From Agelaius tricolor (Eukaryota > Chordata > Aves > Passeriformes > Icteridae): 64,000 nt of DNA. The DNA lies in NCBI GenBank assembly GCA_023055355.1, contig JALJCS010000012.1, forward strand, positions 13,056,501 to 13,120,500, given 5' to 3'. A program made the translations under genes and the position numbers. Shown here one piece after another: positions 1 to 11,049 of this stretch (positions are counted from its first letter, which is position 1; each line of letters starts with the position of its first letter). The notes under the pieces were generated by a model. The model searched no databases. It had not been told where the DNA came from and saw only the letters and a program-made list of their open reading frames with translations.

Positions 1-29
1 CTGCATATTTCATTGTTTCTGTCATCTTG

Positions 30-68
30 TTATAATCCATCCAAAGAGTTTTCAAAGAACATTAAGTC
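30..68 (-). CDS. PLSCR5: PLSCR5 coding exon 7 (terminal 12 codons and stop)
   Basis: The exon follows the acceptor gtttatttgtag and encodes DLMFFENSLDGL followed by TAA (stop at 32-30). It closely resembles the mammalian PLSCR5 terminus (D-F-M-F-F-E-x-S-L-x-G-L). It completes the hydrophobic helix begun in exon 6 and leaves a very short polar tail. Positions 29-1 are 3' UTR, which continues beyond the window; no polyadenylation signal is visible in the 29 bases available. Confidence 0.92.
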   Translation of the reverse strand, partial: DLMFFENSLDGL

Positions 69-3000
69 CTACAAATAAACAAACTATGCATTAGATATGG
101 AAGGCACAAAAATGCAAAAATTACTATCAAAAGTCTTACTTGCAGGCTTTTGTTACATAAAGTATTTATATTAGTCAATCACTTTTCATTGCTGCCACTG
201 AGAAACAGTTTTGGAGGGGACAATCCAAAATCTTAACTGTCATTTCTATCCTACTAAAAGCAAAATTTCTGATTTGTTGTTGGAATTTTAAAGCAAACAC
301 TTTTCATTGAATTAATTTAAATAGTATTGTCATTTTGGTTGTCTCTGATGTAAGTATCACAGAGGATTTTGAAACCATTTCATGTTAATACAATTACATT
401 GGCAAAAGAGCTACACAGAAAATATCAATTTCTAATTCTAGAAAACATGCATCTTAACTTCATATTTACCCCTAGCACTGAATATTTACCCCTAGCACTT
501 CTCATTTGTTTCTTATGGTTATCTTCACAAGAGAATTTTTGTAGGAATTTTCATGCGACCTGAAGGTCTTACATACAACACTCAACAGAATTGTTGAATT
601 GGTTTGAAATTACCATTAGAAACAATATAACTTTTTTTTTGGTTCATACACTTGTTCAAACACAATAAAGGGTTTGGGGGAGTTTGGTAGGTTTGACATG
701 TATGTTGAGATTTGATTCTGCCATACAAAATATCAAACTGCATGTGTAATACTATTTAAACAGTTTAATAAACAAAAATTTAAGAACATTAAAAAAAAAA
801 GCTGACATAAAAATTAAAATGTTTTAGTTAATTTATCTTATAGGTACTGGATTTGGTTTTCCAACGCATTTTCATTTTTGTAGCTCTCAGCTGACAGCAA
901 GGGCCCCTCTGGCCCTGGTCTGCACAGCTCTATAGACCTGCCCATCCACCTGCACACTTACAATGAGGAAACAAGCACCAATCATGACTGCCTTGATCCT
1001 CACGTCGAGATCCACAGGAACCTGGATCCCAAAGTTGGCCGTGTTGGTGAAGACGTTGTTGACAAATCCAGACCAATACTTGGAAATTTTGCCGATCGTT
1101 GTCATCTCATTCAGAGTTTTTACCTGCACAAAGGAAAAACAGGAACAGACATAAATGTAAACAAATCAAGTGCACACTGATGACATCTCCACAGAATTAA
1201 TGACTGTGTCCTGACATGCTGAGTATGCTATAGTTGTCAGGTTCTCCTTTTATTGTTATTGCTGCGATGTTCTATTAGTGTCAAATTTCCCTTTACGAGT
1301 AGCACGCAAGAAAGGGTCTCAAGTTTGGAAATATCAGCATCTTTAGAGCGGACAAAAAGTGGGAGAAAGCAAGCTTGAAAGTTTATGACAGTTTTGCCTT
1401 TCTTTCACAGAGTTGTGGGGTTTTTTTCTCTCTCCTGTTTTTTATATTCTCCTAGCCCCACTGATGTGGACCACTGTCCTCTCAGGGTCAGGCATGTTCT
1501 CAATCATGCAGTTATTTACATGTTTCTTACAGTATACTGAAATTTCAGACAATACCCACTGGACTCTTCTAATTTGGCTAATGAGTTAATAAGTTGATAA
1601 ACCCAAAAATTCCTTTATGATTCTTAACTAAAGCAAAGCACTTTGTTCACATCAGAAAACTCTGTTCAGGGTTTCTTCAAGTATCTCCGATTCTCCCTCT
1701 CACCTGAGAAATTTATTCAAAGTAGTAAAACTTTTAAATTGTTAAAACTTGTACAAAACATACCTCAAAGTCAACATCTTCAAAACAGCCACAGGTTGCA
1801 TATGGGCCAATTATTTTTAGCACATCTTCTTTACTTTCATTCTGTATGGTGAACTTTGGCAGAAAAGGGTCCCAGTTCTGTACAACATACCCAGCTACTG
1901 TACCTGGTGGGGACTGAACTTCTAACTAGCAAACAAAGAAAACAAAAATGTTTTAGCCGATTTTATATTAATATATTTTTCCGTGATAGTGTATTGTTTA
2001 TATAATGACAAGATATTTATCTACTGAATACAGTAACATCATTTTACCAAACATGGAACTGGATATTGCAGAACTGTCTAACGGTGTTGTTAAATACAGT
2101 GGACAATACGAAACTCAAAAGCTGCACCAGAAACCAACATCTTACATACAATAAGACTTTATAAAAGCTATAAACCGGGAAAAAAATGTATTGTATTCAG
2201 GCAGTATCCTAGAAGCTTATTTTAAGTAGTTGTACTACCAAAGGACTTTTTCTTTAAAAATCCTGTCAAGGATAAGTGCTAAGAAGGTAAGTGGATGAGC
2301 TAACCTGTAAACCATTTTCATAACACAAGAAAGATGTCTGAATAAAGGAGAGTCAAAAAATACAGAGGAAAGACCTGATGCTCTATGGGATTCGCATTTT
2401 TCACTCCAAGCAGCTTACTTCCATGTTCTGCCATTTCCCAGAGATACGTGGCCCTGAAGAGGCAGATGCATGGAGCGAAGGCTCAGCCTCCTCAGAGATC
2501 TGCTTCCAAGTCCCACCCCCAGACCCCAGTGGCCTTTGCAAACTTTCCATCCTTCCCCATCCTGGAGTTCAGTGGGTGATCTCTGCCTGTGTCAGTGCAA
2601 GGAGCATCTTGGGGTGCCACCTGACTGGAGAGACATCACCAGACACCAAAGCTTTGTGTGGGATGTCAGCAAAGCCAGGTCCCATGGAAGGGAGGAGGCA
2701 GAGCCAAGTCCTATGGAAGGGAGCATGGAGGAAGGGAGGGAACAGAACTCATTCATCAAGAGTTGTGTCCACCCATAGGGGGCTGTGAATTCCTGAATTG
2801 CTCCCTGCCACCCTGGAGGAGCTGCCCAGCGAGATGCTGGGACAGAGGGCATCGGGGATCCCCTCACCTGCTGCAGGAAGCAGGGGAAGCAGCAGCTGGT
2901 GCACCTCAGGGGCCGGATGACGCGGATCACCTCGCGGCCGGCGTTATCTGCAATGCTGATGGTGAAGGCCCGGAGGGGCGAGCACAGCTTGCGGTCAAAG

Positions 3001-6000
3001 CAGCCGTTCTCTTCCACTGCAAAGTAAACTCTCTGTCCCAAGGGGTTCTTTATCTCGTATTTGCTGGAGGTCTCTGTGCCAAGTATGGCTAATAAAGCAA
3101 AACAAGCAGAATGTTAACTTAATATAATCTTTGTTATTACTTTAGTATAATGTTAGTGTATATATATATATGAGCATTTATTTTAGAAGTCTGTGACAAA
3201 GATTTTTTTAAATTGTTTTGAAGTAGCAACACAAAGAAAATATACAGGGAAATAATAGTGCCAGGTCTGTATTTTGAAGGAATCAATTCAGAGTTTGATT
3301 TGCTGTACACTAAAGTACATATCGCAACAGAGAATTCAGATCCTGAGTTTTTGGTTTGGGCTTTTTCTGGGTTTATCATCTGTGAAAAGTAACATCCTGA
3401 GACTACCCCACCTCAGTGACAAGGTTATTTGAGAATCAGGCCAAAACCATTCTGAATGGGAGAAATACATTCTACAGTATTTTACTGGTAGTAAAATTTT
3501 ACAGTATTTAATACTTGTTCATTACTTTGAAATTCTGAGAAACTAAATAATTATAAAATCTTTTGCTTAATTTTATGTTTTCTGTCCTTCGTTTCTCTCT
3601 TTGCCTTGTTTCTCGTAGTATGTTACTTATTGTTAGATAAATGATTCCATTGAAAGAGGGTTAAGCTTTAACAACACTGAGAGGGAAATGTCTGAGGGAG
3701 AGAATTTGGGACATTTGTAGAGACTACTCACCCCTCAGTAGTTTGCTGCAGAAGAGGCAAACAATAAAGTGAGCCTTCCCCCCCTTATCACTGCATAACA
3801 GCCTGACACAGGGCAGCAGGAGGGTTCACAGTGACTTCAGTGAGCTGGGGGCAAGACTTGGATGGCTTTTGGGGACACCCATGTACCAGCACTGCTAAAG
3901 GGTGTCAAGGATTGCACCATACCTTCCAGAAGATCCACTTGCTGATGAATAATTATCTGGTCCAGCTGCTTAAAAAAAATAAACAAGATGATGGGTCTTG
4001 GATAGGTCTGGAGCTGCTAATGGTCCCATGTCTATTTTTATTGCTCATCCCCCTGTGATTAAGATTTCTTTCCTTACACAGGTGCACAGGTTTTGTGCCT
4101 GAAGGATATCTCAAGTCACACTTTGGACTTCACTATGAAATTATAGCTGAGGAATGTGACATTAGGTGCTGTGGCCTTGTAATTCACCCACACACTTAAA
4201 GAAAAATAATCCTCACTGGGGGAATAAGGCAGACAAAAGAAACAGAAAGCAGAATTCACTCTTGCTCCCGTTGCTCTCCTTGTCAGAGGGGAGGCTCCTC
4301 ACCCCAAACCCAAGGCTGGTGCTGGGCACCATGGCAGTGCAGGAGTGAATGATCCTGGGCTCAGGGTCAAAATGTGCAGTGGCCACATCCCAAAGGACCT
4401 TGCTGGAGCAGCCCAGCAAGGCAGGCAGGGGATGCCAAGGATGGCACAAGCCAGCTTCAACGCTCTGATCTCAGGAACACAAGCCCTGCACCCCGAATCT
4501 GGCCAATGGTCATGCCAGAGTGCCAGAATGAGCAAAACAACAATGAAACACTCAGCTGGCTAAAAATGTCTTTTACAAATATCTTTGTAACCACGAGCTG
4601 GTTACAAATGCAGGAGAAAAACTGCTTGCCGTGATACCTTGCTTTGCTGTGCTTATCGTCCCTCCAACATTATTCTTTCGTGGAGAACAGTTGTTAGCAT
4701 TATAAAACCAGCAAGACTTAATTCCAGTCTACCTTTCAGTTTTATGTGACTTTTTATGCCTGTTTTATGTGACAGTTTTAGGCTTTACCAATCTCTTTTC
4801 AGTAATTTTTCTGTAAACTCCTGATGAAGAAACGCTTGGCACAGGGTTTTGCTGTTACTCACAGCTGCAGACACAAAGCACACAGCGACCTTCTGAGACC
4901 AGCATGGCACAGCTCTCCAGAGCCTGGATATTTTAAATTTGATAAATCTTGCCTGGTACATACTCAAACTGTTGCAGACATTTGTCACTTCTAGTCAGCT
5001 CCTGCAGCTAGTTCAGGCTGCAAGGAGAAGCTGGGAAAAGGAGGAACTTCTTTATCCCTTTCATTAATCTCGGAAATGTGCATGCCAGTAATTGAAATAA
5101 TAAAAAATATTTAGACGTAAAAATATTCTCCCAAGAATCTTTGCTGTTTGTTGTTTGGGTCTCATGAGAGAGCTCTTGGAGCTCATGGGAAGGGCTCTGC
5201 TGATGGAAAGACAATAAAAAAAAGTTAAAGATGGTAGAGCTATTTTAATATTTTAGTATTTATTTTAACATGGATTTCTTTTTCCCATGTAGACTTTCAC
5301 AGGGAAAAGAAAATTAATGACCCTGAATTGTTAAAAGCTTTGAGTGATTTTGGTCGATTGGTTTGCTGTGCACAATGTATAAACAATGTTGAGACAACAC
5401 AGCAGTAGCACTTGTTATCCCAGTTTTGCCTTTCACTGGTTTCTGCAGGGCAGTTATTCTGATGCATTTTTATTGGGGCACTTGTGGATTGAGGGAATTC
5501 TGCACTTGCATTTGAAAGCATTTAAAGCCCTTTGGCTTAACAAGGGTCTGGTCCCCTTCAGCTCAGATATGTTAAAATTCCTTATACACAGCTAATTCTC
5601 AGTATTCAGTTCTGTGGGCATCAAATTTACATCTAATCAGTCTAACCAAGTCTAAACAAAGAAGCTTTTTACAAAAGTAGTTAAACCTGAGTGGTGGCAC
5701 AACATGCAGTTGAAATACTCAAAACATTCTTCTCCAAGGTTTTACCTGTCTATTCCTGCTGTGGGAAAAAGCTCATTTGATTTTTGTTATGGTCATTGAA
5801 CTACTCTGAGCTATGGCTGTAATCTGGAAGACAGTAATGAAGTTTAGGTAACTTTTTTCTGTAGGAAGTTATTAAAGCGTCATAGAAAGCTGATGTGTTT
5901 GCTGAGGCAGAAGCAGTTTTTTGCCCTTCTCTGGTGCACCTCAAGAATCAGAATGATTCCTTCACCTGTACTCACTCTGGGTGTGGATCTACAGAGTGGA

Positions 6001-9000
6001 ATGTTGTTGGCTGGCCTTTACCTACAGGACACACATTTTCCTTTCCTCTCATCCAATTTAGAATAATTTGTTGCTATTTAGAATAAGATTGTAGGGATCT
6101 CTCTGAGACTGACCAAATTTGGATTCTTGTATCACAATCAAACATGTCATGGTCTTATTGAGAAATACATTCATCTTTCTCAAATCTATCCAGTTCTCTT
6201 GCCCAATCCTGCTGGAGAACATAATTTCTATTTGTTATTCTGTATTTATTCACAACCACTCTCTATATAATCTTTCTTCTAGTAACAAAATTCTATAAAT
6301 CAAATATGTCTCTTTCCCACAGTTTGTTTACTCTCCTAGGCACTCAGTACGGTTCCCTCTCCAATACTGCTTTTTTCAGTCTACAGACAAAACAGATGGA
6401 GTCTTGTTTTAAAGAAGGTTCTCTGTTCCCTGTGCACTTCCAGTAGCACCTCTCTGTGCCTGTTTCCAAGAGTTTGGGCCCTCTTTTCCCCAATGCACAC
6501 AGCACCAGAATGAAACACAGTCTTTTAGAAATCTTCCCAGTAGCATAAATAATTTCCAAGTTCTGCTAGAAACATCTTCATTCAAGCATTTAATTCTGTG
6601 AAAATCTCTTAGTCCATGAGGATAAATCCGAAGGGATTACACCTGCAGCTGTGAATCCTGCATGCATTTTGCAGGCAGCCCTCTCCCTGCTGGTGGGACC
6701 TCCTTTCTCCTATCCTCCATCCTATCCTCCATCTATCCTCCACCCATGCTGAAGGAGCCCCTTTCATTAGCCACAGGGCCAGTGTGGCTCCAGCATCACA
6801 CACCAAGAGGTTCTGCAGCACATGGAAACTCGAGCTGTGGGAACATGCCAGCCAGCAGCACTGCACACACGCTTCCCACTTTTCAGACTGCAGAGAAGAC
6901 TGAGAATCCTTAGCAAGGGCTGCAGCACAGGCCAAGAACAGGCATGAATGAGGTCTTCAGTTCCAGCTGTAGCTCTGAGAGGGACCTGCTCCTTTGTCTT
7001 ATAGATGCAAAGCTTCTATAAAATGGAGTGACAGTATTTGCTTGCCTGCCCTGTCTGGGTAAATCTGAAGTGCAATTTATGTTCATACAGGAGCCTGAAT
7101 ATGTAACTTGCCAAGTACTGACTAGCACAATCTCTTTTAGACTAAAAAAATGTAGCTTCCACGGTCTGTAAGCAAATGCTTGTGTAATTGACAACACATA
7201 TCATTTTGTGCTCAGGCATCTTGAAATGAAACTCATCACTCCACATGAAAGACTGCTTCTGAAGAGTTCTCCATTTCATTACTATCTAGGTAACTTAGCT
7301 CCAAATATAAAATACATTCAATTTCTGCTTCTATACAAAACTAGCAGAAATGTGTGCCTAAAATACATATCTTGAGTGAAGTAAACATTTCCCAGCATCA
7401 CCAAAATGCAAACACAGCAGAGGTGTATCAGAATCATGATCTGACTATGCTGGGGGCCTGGCACAGGGCATGTGACACCTTACTCAGCATGGAAGAGTGG
7501 AGCAGAGCTGCAGACCATCAGTGCTCTGAGCTCCAGGAGCTGAGATTTCCCAGAGCAAAAGGGACAGCCACATGTTTAGCAGTAGGATGGAGAAGAGTTA
7601 AGCATTCATTTTTCTTCCCCACCTATGATCCACTTCTCTGCCTCCATGTTCAAGCATTTTCCTCTCTCAGGTATTAGCACTTTCTTCCTCCCACAGAGTT
7701 AATGCCAGTTTGTAGCCACTCAGACTTATGCTCATCTAATTTCTATAAAATGAATGGCAAGCTTCTTTATCCTATGTTCCTTATCTCATAGTAATATCAA
7801 ACAACAAAAAAGCCTCTCCATCTCAACCTACCCCACCCCCAAGAGGAAAAACCCAAACAACCTCATCCTCCAGGGTATCAAAGCAACAAAAAAGGAAAAC
7901 ATAACAATTCTAACAGTCAGAAAGATTCAGGACCTGGTTCAGGTACTCCAGACCAGGTGGCAAATTATGAGTGTGTGATGCTTGCTTCCAGAGACTTGTT
8001 GGTTCAACAGGTGTATTCTGCTGAGGAGTGTCAGAAGAACCAGGGAGGTAATCCTTAAAGATTAGTTTGGTTTGTCCCTGAGACTCTGCAGAAAAAAAAA
8101 AAAAAAAAAAAAGAGAAAAAATGTAGAAATATCAGGACCAAGGAGTAGCTAGGATCTTCTTGGATCAAAGCTGGAACAATAACATCATTCTGTATGTGAT
8201 TGTATCAGTACTTCAGGTCAGGACCCAAAAGGAATCTCCTGATTGTCCAACACATCGAGCACTGATTATAAAGCTGCCTTGGGATATGCAAAGGGGAATC
8301 ACTGCAAAGAGGAATCACTGCAAATGAAGTTAAATCAGGAGATGTGGTTTTGGAGGGCACCTGATCTGCTCTGACAGCTGGTGAGCACAGAGCCTGTGTG
8401 GCAAGGCTGGAGCTGGCCTGGACTCACACTCAGGGTGGCCAGAAGCCCTCAGCACAGGCCCAGCCCTGCTCCCTGTGAGCTGCCCCATGGGCCAGTGTGT
8501 CCTGAGCTGTTGAGGGCTGGCTCCCAGCAAGATGCTTCCCAGCATCCCGAGGGCACCCATAATTTCTCTTAATTAGAGATAACCTTCCCAGGGATCTCAG
8601 ATTCCCCAGGCTGGATATTACAACCCTGATATCAAAGTCTACACAGCCTCTTATAGTGTATTATTCATTATTATCTTAATGAACGGATCAGACATCATTA
8701 TGCTGGGTTTTCTGGTTTGCTACCACAAGAAGTCCTTTAGGGCACAGTGATGGTGACCTTGGCCAGGGCTGTGAAGGCAATGAGAGCATTTACTGCCACA
8801 GGCACCTGTAAATCCACTCTGCTCCACAGGCACAGGCACCTTCTCCCACAGCACAGGGAGCACCTTAACCACTGGACTGCCAAAAAATTCCTGCTAGTTT
8901 TTCCAGGTACACTGTTCCTTGGCCTTCAGCAACACTGGTTCTGCAGGAACCAGGAGGAGCAAACTGAAGCTCTCCCCATCCAAATGGCAAATCCTTGTAT

Positions 9001-10654
9001 TGAGCTGAGCCCCTGTGATTTGGCAGGAAAGCAGTCCCCAAACTGATCATTTCTATCACATGTGACAATACTTGGACACAATGGGATTTGAGGTCCAGAA
9101 GGAATTTTGGCTCTAAGTCTGAATCTCTTTTTGCTATTGTGTGTTTAAATGAGATCTTTTAGTATTATTTGAACTCGCTGTGAAAGATTCATCATTCAAT
9201 CATATTTTGATCTTAATTTGTCTTTGCAGCCACTGCTTTCTTTCAAAGTCTGAGACCACAGGAAGAAGTAACCCCTTTGAATTTGTTGCTGGCTTTTAAA
9301 AATGTATAACTGGGTAATAAATATTTTATATCCTCTTCTGCATCATTTTACCTCACAGGGTTCTGTTACTGCCGTAACTCTTGTTGTTACATGAAATGCC
9401 ACGAAGTAGCCCAGTGTTAGTGTTATTCTTGAATAATAAAGAGGGAAAAAAGACAACAAATTGCAGTTCTACCTGTCAAATTTTAAGCTATACAAAAACC
9501 AAACAGTAAATACATTAAATATTAATGACAATTTGAGCTAGTCTGACACTTTGTCTATTTTTGTGTATGATTCCCATTTCATTACTAGCATGGAGAACCT
9601 TAAAAGTTATCATATGATACAGTGAGTATACTGTACAAACATAATTTGTAGAGTTGCATATTCCTGAAAGAGGTGAATTGTCAGTTTCTTCATACTAAAA
9701 ACCATATTCCACACCATTACTATTTAACCATTTTTCCTAACTGATATACAGGAAAAATATGCAAAACCACATTTCTCTTAAATGGCTAAAGCTGAACAAA
9801 ATTTAAAACAAAAAACTCTGTATTGCAAGAGTAAAACAAGGCTGCAAAACCTGCCTGCTCCTGTGTACCTTTTAGTGTTCTAATGCAGAATGGCTTGAGT
9901 GTTTCAGGGCAAGAAAGAGGGGGAAGCATTTGGCAAACATAGTGAGACTTTTGCTGAAACTCCCAGGGCCAACACATGCCTCTGCACATGCCTACAGAAT
10001 GACCTCCATGGAGCTGCACTCAAGAGAAAAAGATTTGTATCCTTCTGCTTAGATGAAGCATTTGCAAACCTGGAGAAAATGAATTGTGAAGGCTGCTTAG
10101 ATCAAATGCTGCACGTTTGCCCATTGCTCTGAGTAATCAATGGCTACTGCTGAAGTCAGTACGTGACAGACACACCTAGAGAGGAGTATTCTGATTAAAT
10201 TTGGTTATTCTTCAGCTATTATTCTTCATATGGGGGGTTGTCAGGTCTCTGGCCAGTTTTGAATGCTATTTTCGAAGTGAAATAGGGAAGAAGTGTGCAA
10301 AAATAGTGGCACCCTTGGCTCAGTAGCCACCCTTGCCAGGCATTCTCTACCAACAGATTTAAGCACCAAGATACCAAGACTAAATTTTCTGACTGAATGC
10401 AGAGACTAACATTTTATAATATATTTTATTCAAATAACATCCTACTATAGATTTTAGTCTCCTTAGGAGCCTCTTGCATGCTGGATGCTGAAAAATTAAA
10501 GGAAGACAAAACAACTATGCTTTGACTGATGTGGTTTTATCCTGAAACCCTCCTTACATCAGACTGCTGATTGCTGGGAAGGCACAAGACTGTGGTTTTC
10601 TGTAAACACGATCTAAAAATACAGACTACAGATGCACTTACCTTGAGAGGCCAT
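30..10654 (-). CDS. PLSCR5: Phospholipid scramblase family member 5, seven coding exons (join 10654-10642, 8085-7934, 3965-3923, 3088-2868, 1925-1764, 1123-962, 68-30)
   Basis: The spliced exons encode 263 residues. Landmarks in order are a polar Pro/Gln/Thr-rich N-terminus (1-46), PPGLEYLNQ (47-55), IIIHQQVDLLE (59-69), a beta-rich scramblase core, a cysteine cluster CTSCCFPC (132-139), GKISKYWSGF (208-217, aligned with the PLSCR1 nuclear-import segment), an EF-hand-like loop (224-235) and a hydrophobic C-terminal helix (about 242-256). Scramblases are tubby-like-fold, palmitoylated or single-pass membrane proteins linked to Ca2+-dependent lipid redistribution; PLSCR5 itself is little characterised. 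Family assignment is firm. Member 5 is chosen because KISKYWSGF, DPFLPKFTIQN, the MAS start and the MFFE-x-SL-x-GL end resemble mammalian PLSCR5 as I recall it. The mammalian protein is about 271 residues. Introns are 2556, 3968, 834, 942, 640 and 893 bp; every junction is GT-AG and the phases agree. I see no other gene in the introns. Confidence 0.93.
461..500. repeat. Tandem duplication, 20-bp unit, in PLSCR5 intron 6
   Basis: ATATTTACCCCTAGCACT occurs at 462 and 482, giving two near-identical adjacent 20-bp copies. Confidence 0.9.
962..1123 (-). CDS. PLSCR5: PLSCR5 coding exon 6 (import-like segment, degenerate Ca2+ loop, start of membrane helix)
   Basis: This is the second 162-nt, phase 0-0 exon and encodes residues 198-251. 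It contains GKISKYWSGF, then FTNTANFGIQVPVDLD, then AVMIGACFLI, the first half of the C-terminal helix. The loop aligned with the PLSCR1 calcium-binding segment has N and A where PLSCR1 has its first two Asp residues; the last Asp (235) is kept. The acceptor is ctttgtgcag and the donor is ATT then gtaagtgtg, a near-perfect match to consensus. Confidence 0.96.
1764..1925 (-). CDS. PLSCR5: PLSCR5 coding exon 5 (WDPFLPKFTIQN core)
   Basis: This 162-nt, phase 0-0 exon encodes residues 144-197, starting LEVQSPPGTVAGYVVQ and ending GCFEDVDFE. It includes WDPFLPKFTIQN and a VLKIIGPYATCGC segment, which form the middle of the scramblase beta-barrel. The acceptor is tttgctag and the donor is GAG then gtatgt. 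An in-frame alternative acceptor does not exist: the next AG, three bases in, would shift the phase. Confidence 0.96.
2771..2786 (+). promoter_or_regulatory. Candidate CTCF site in PLSCR5 intron 4
   Basis: The sequence ACCCATAGGGGGCTGT resembles the CTCF core (CCA..AGGGGGC). It lies about 80 bp upstream of the exon 4 donor as read on the plus strand, inside the intron. It is a motif match only. Confidence 0.3.
2868..3088 (-). CDS. PLSCR5: PLSCR5 coding exon 4 (scramblase core and cysteine cluster)
   Basis: The 221-nt exon encodes residues 70-143. It contains ETSSKYEIKNPLGQRVYFAV, then a cysteine-bearing loop, then the REVIRV strand, RPLRC and the CTSCCFPCF cluster. In PLSCR1 the corresponding CCCPCC stretch is palmitoylated; here C132, C135, C136 and C139 remain as possible sites. 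The acceptor is tgctttattag and the donor is CAG then gtgagg. The incoming phase is 1 and the outgoing phase is 0. Confidence 0.96.
3923..3965 (-). CDS. PLSCR5: PLSCR5 coding exon 3 (43-nt microexon)
   Basis: This exon encodes LDQIIIHQQVDLLE (residues 56-69) plus one base of the next codon. The acceptor is ttaagcag and the donor is GAAG then gtatggtg. A very short exon carrying the (I/L)DQI-IHQQ-ELLE motif is typical of the family. It is too short to be found as an open frame but is unambiguous by motif and phase. Confidence 0.93.
3966..7933 (-). other. PLSCR5: PLSCR5 intron 2, no additional gene seen
   Basis: This is the longest intron of the gene. I see ordinary AT-rich sequence with patches of moderate GC, such as 4250-4520 and 6620-6900. 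No recognisable protein, RNA gene or mobile element was found. The open frames in it do not resemble known proteins. Confidence 0.6.
7934..8085 (-). CDS. PLSCR5: PLSCR5 coding exon 2 (polar N-terminal tail ending in PPGLEYLNQ)
   Basis: The 152-nt exon completes codon 5 (E) and encodes residues 6-55. Most of it is a low-complexity tail rich in Ser, Thr, Gln and Pro, which differs strongly from mammals as expected for this region. It ends in PPGLEYLNQ, the conserved entry to the scramblase domain. The acceptor is a 21-T run followed by ctgcag. The donor is CAG then gtcctgaat, a weak GT site. Reading on in frame reaches TAG after seven codons, so an end at 7934 is the only phase-0 solution that joins exon 3. 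Confidence 0.85.
8086..10641 (-). other. PLSCR5: PLSCR5 intron 1, no additional gene seen
   Basis: The intron runs from the strong gtaagtg donor at 10641 to the T-rich acceptor at 8086. The interior is plain AT-rich sequence. I see no exon, RNA gene or clear repeat apart from the A-run on the plus strand at 8092-8112. Confidence 0.6.
10642..10654 (-). CDS. PLSCR5: PLSCR5 coding exon 1 (start codon, 13 coding nt)
   Basis: On the minus strand the sequence reads ATGGCCTCTCAAG followed by the strong donor gtaagtg. It encodes M-A-S-Q plus the first base of codon 5. This start is chosen because MAS matches the mammalian PLSCR5 N-terminus, the phase (1) fits the next exon, and a CpG-rich segment lies directly upstream. 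The initiation context has G at +4 but T at -3, so it is not optimal. The 5' UTR part of this exon extends to higher coordinates. Confidence 0.85.
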
Positions 10655-10860
10655 GAAGCTTCCTGAGTTACTTCTTCAAAGGAAGCCGGGTTAAAAGAAA
10701 GGGCTTTTCTTGTTGCAGCAAATAAAACAAGGCTCACAGCATGCACGGGACTTCAGAGGGTGTCTGTGTCCAGGCTATCGCCGGCAGAGCGCGGCGGGAG
10801 CGGCACCGAGCGCTGCGCGGCCGCGGGGGGAGCGCCCGGACCTGCACCCATCCGTGCTGG
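10655..10860 (-). promoter_or_regulatory. PLSCR5: CpG-dense promoter and 5' UTR region of PLSCR5
   Basis: Positions 10779-10853 hold about 16 CpGs in 75 bp, while flanking DNA has almost none. The block sits 125-200 bp upstream of the PLSCR5 start codon, the expected place for a CpG-type promoter firing on the minus strand. No convincing TATA box is seen. The exact transcription start cannot be fixed. Between the island and the ATG lies a two-codon upstream ORF (ATG CTG TGA, 10742-10734). A longer one (31 codons) would start near 10852 if transcription begins far enough upstream. Confidence 0.65.
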
Positions 10861-11049
10861 GGAGAGAGGGAAAAGAGCTCAGCCAGCACTCAGAGACAAA
10901 GCTGCACTGTGCCCACCGCCTAAACGAGCACCTTAGAACCAAAATCCTGCTTTATGATGTCTGTGGTTATTCTGAGAATATAAAGATTCTGCTTTTAGTT
11001 CAGTGTTTGTGTCTCCACTTCTTCAGGCTATCCAGTAAAGACAGAGGAG

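Noticed and set aside
2592..3041. Single 149-codon minus-strand frame over the scramblase core
   Set aside because: Only the part up to 2868 is PLSCR5 exon 4. The rest is intron read past a good donor.
10537..10746. Minus-strand frame overlapping the PLSCR5 start
   Set aside because: It is in a different frame from the MASQ start, begins with GTG, and crosses the exon 1 donor into intron.
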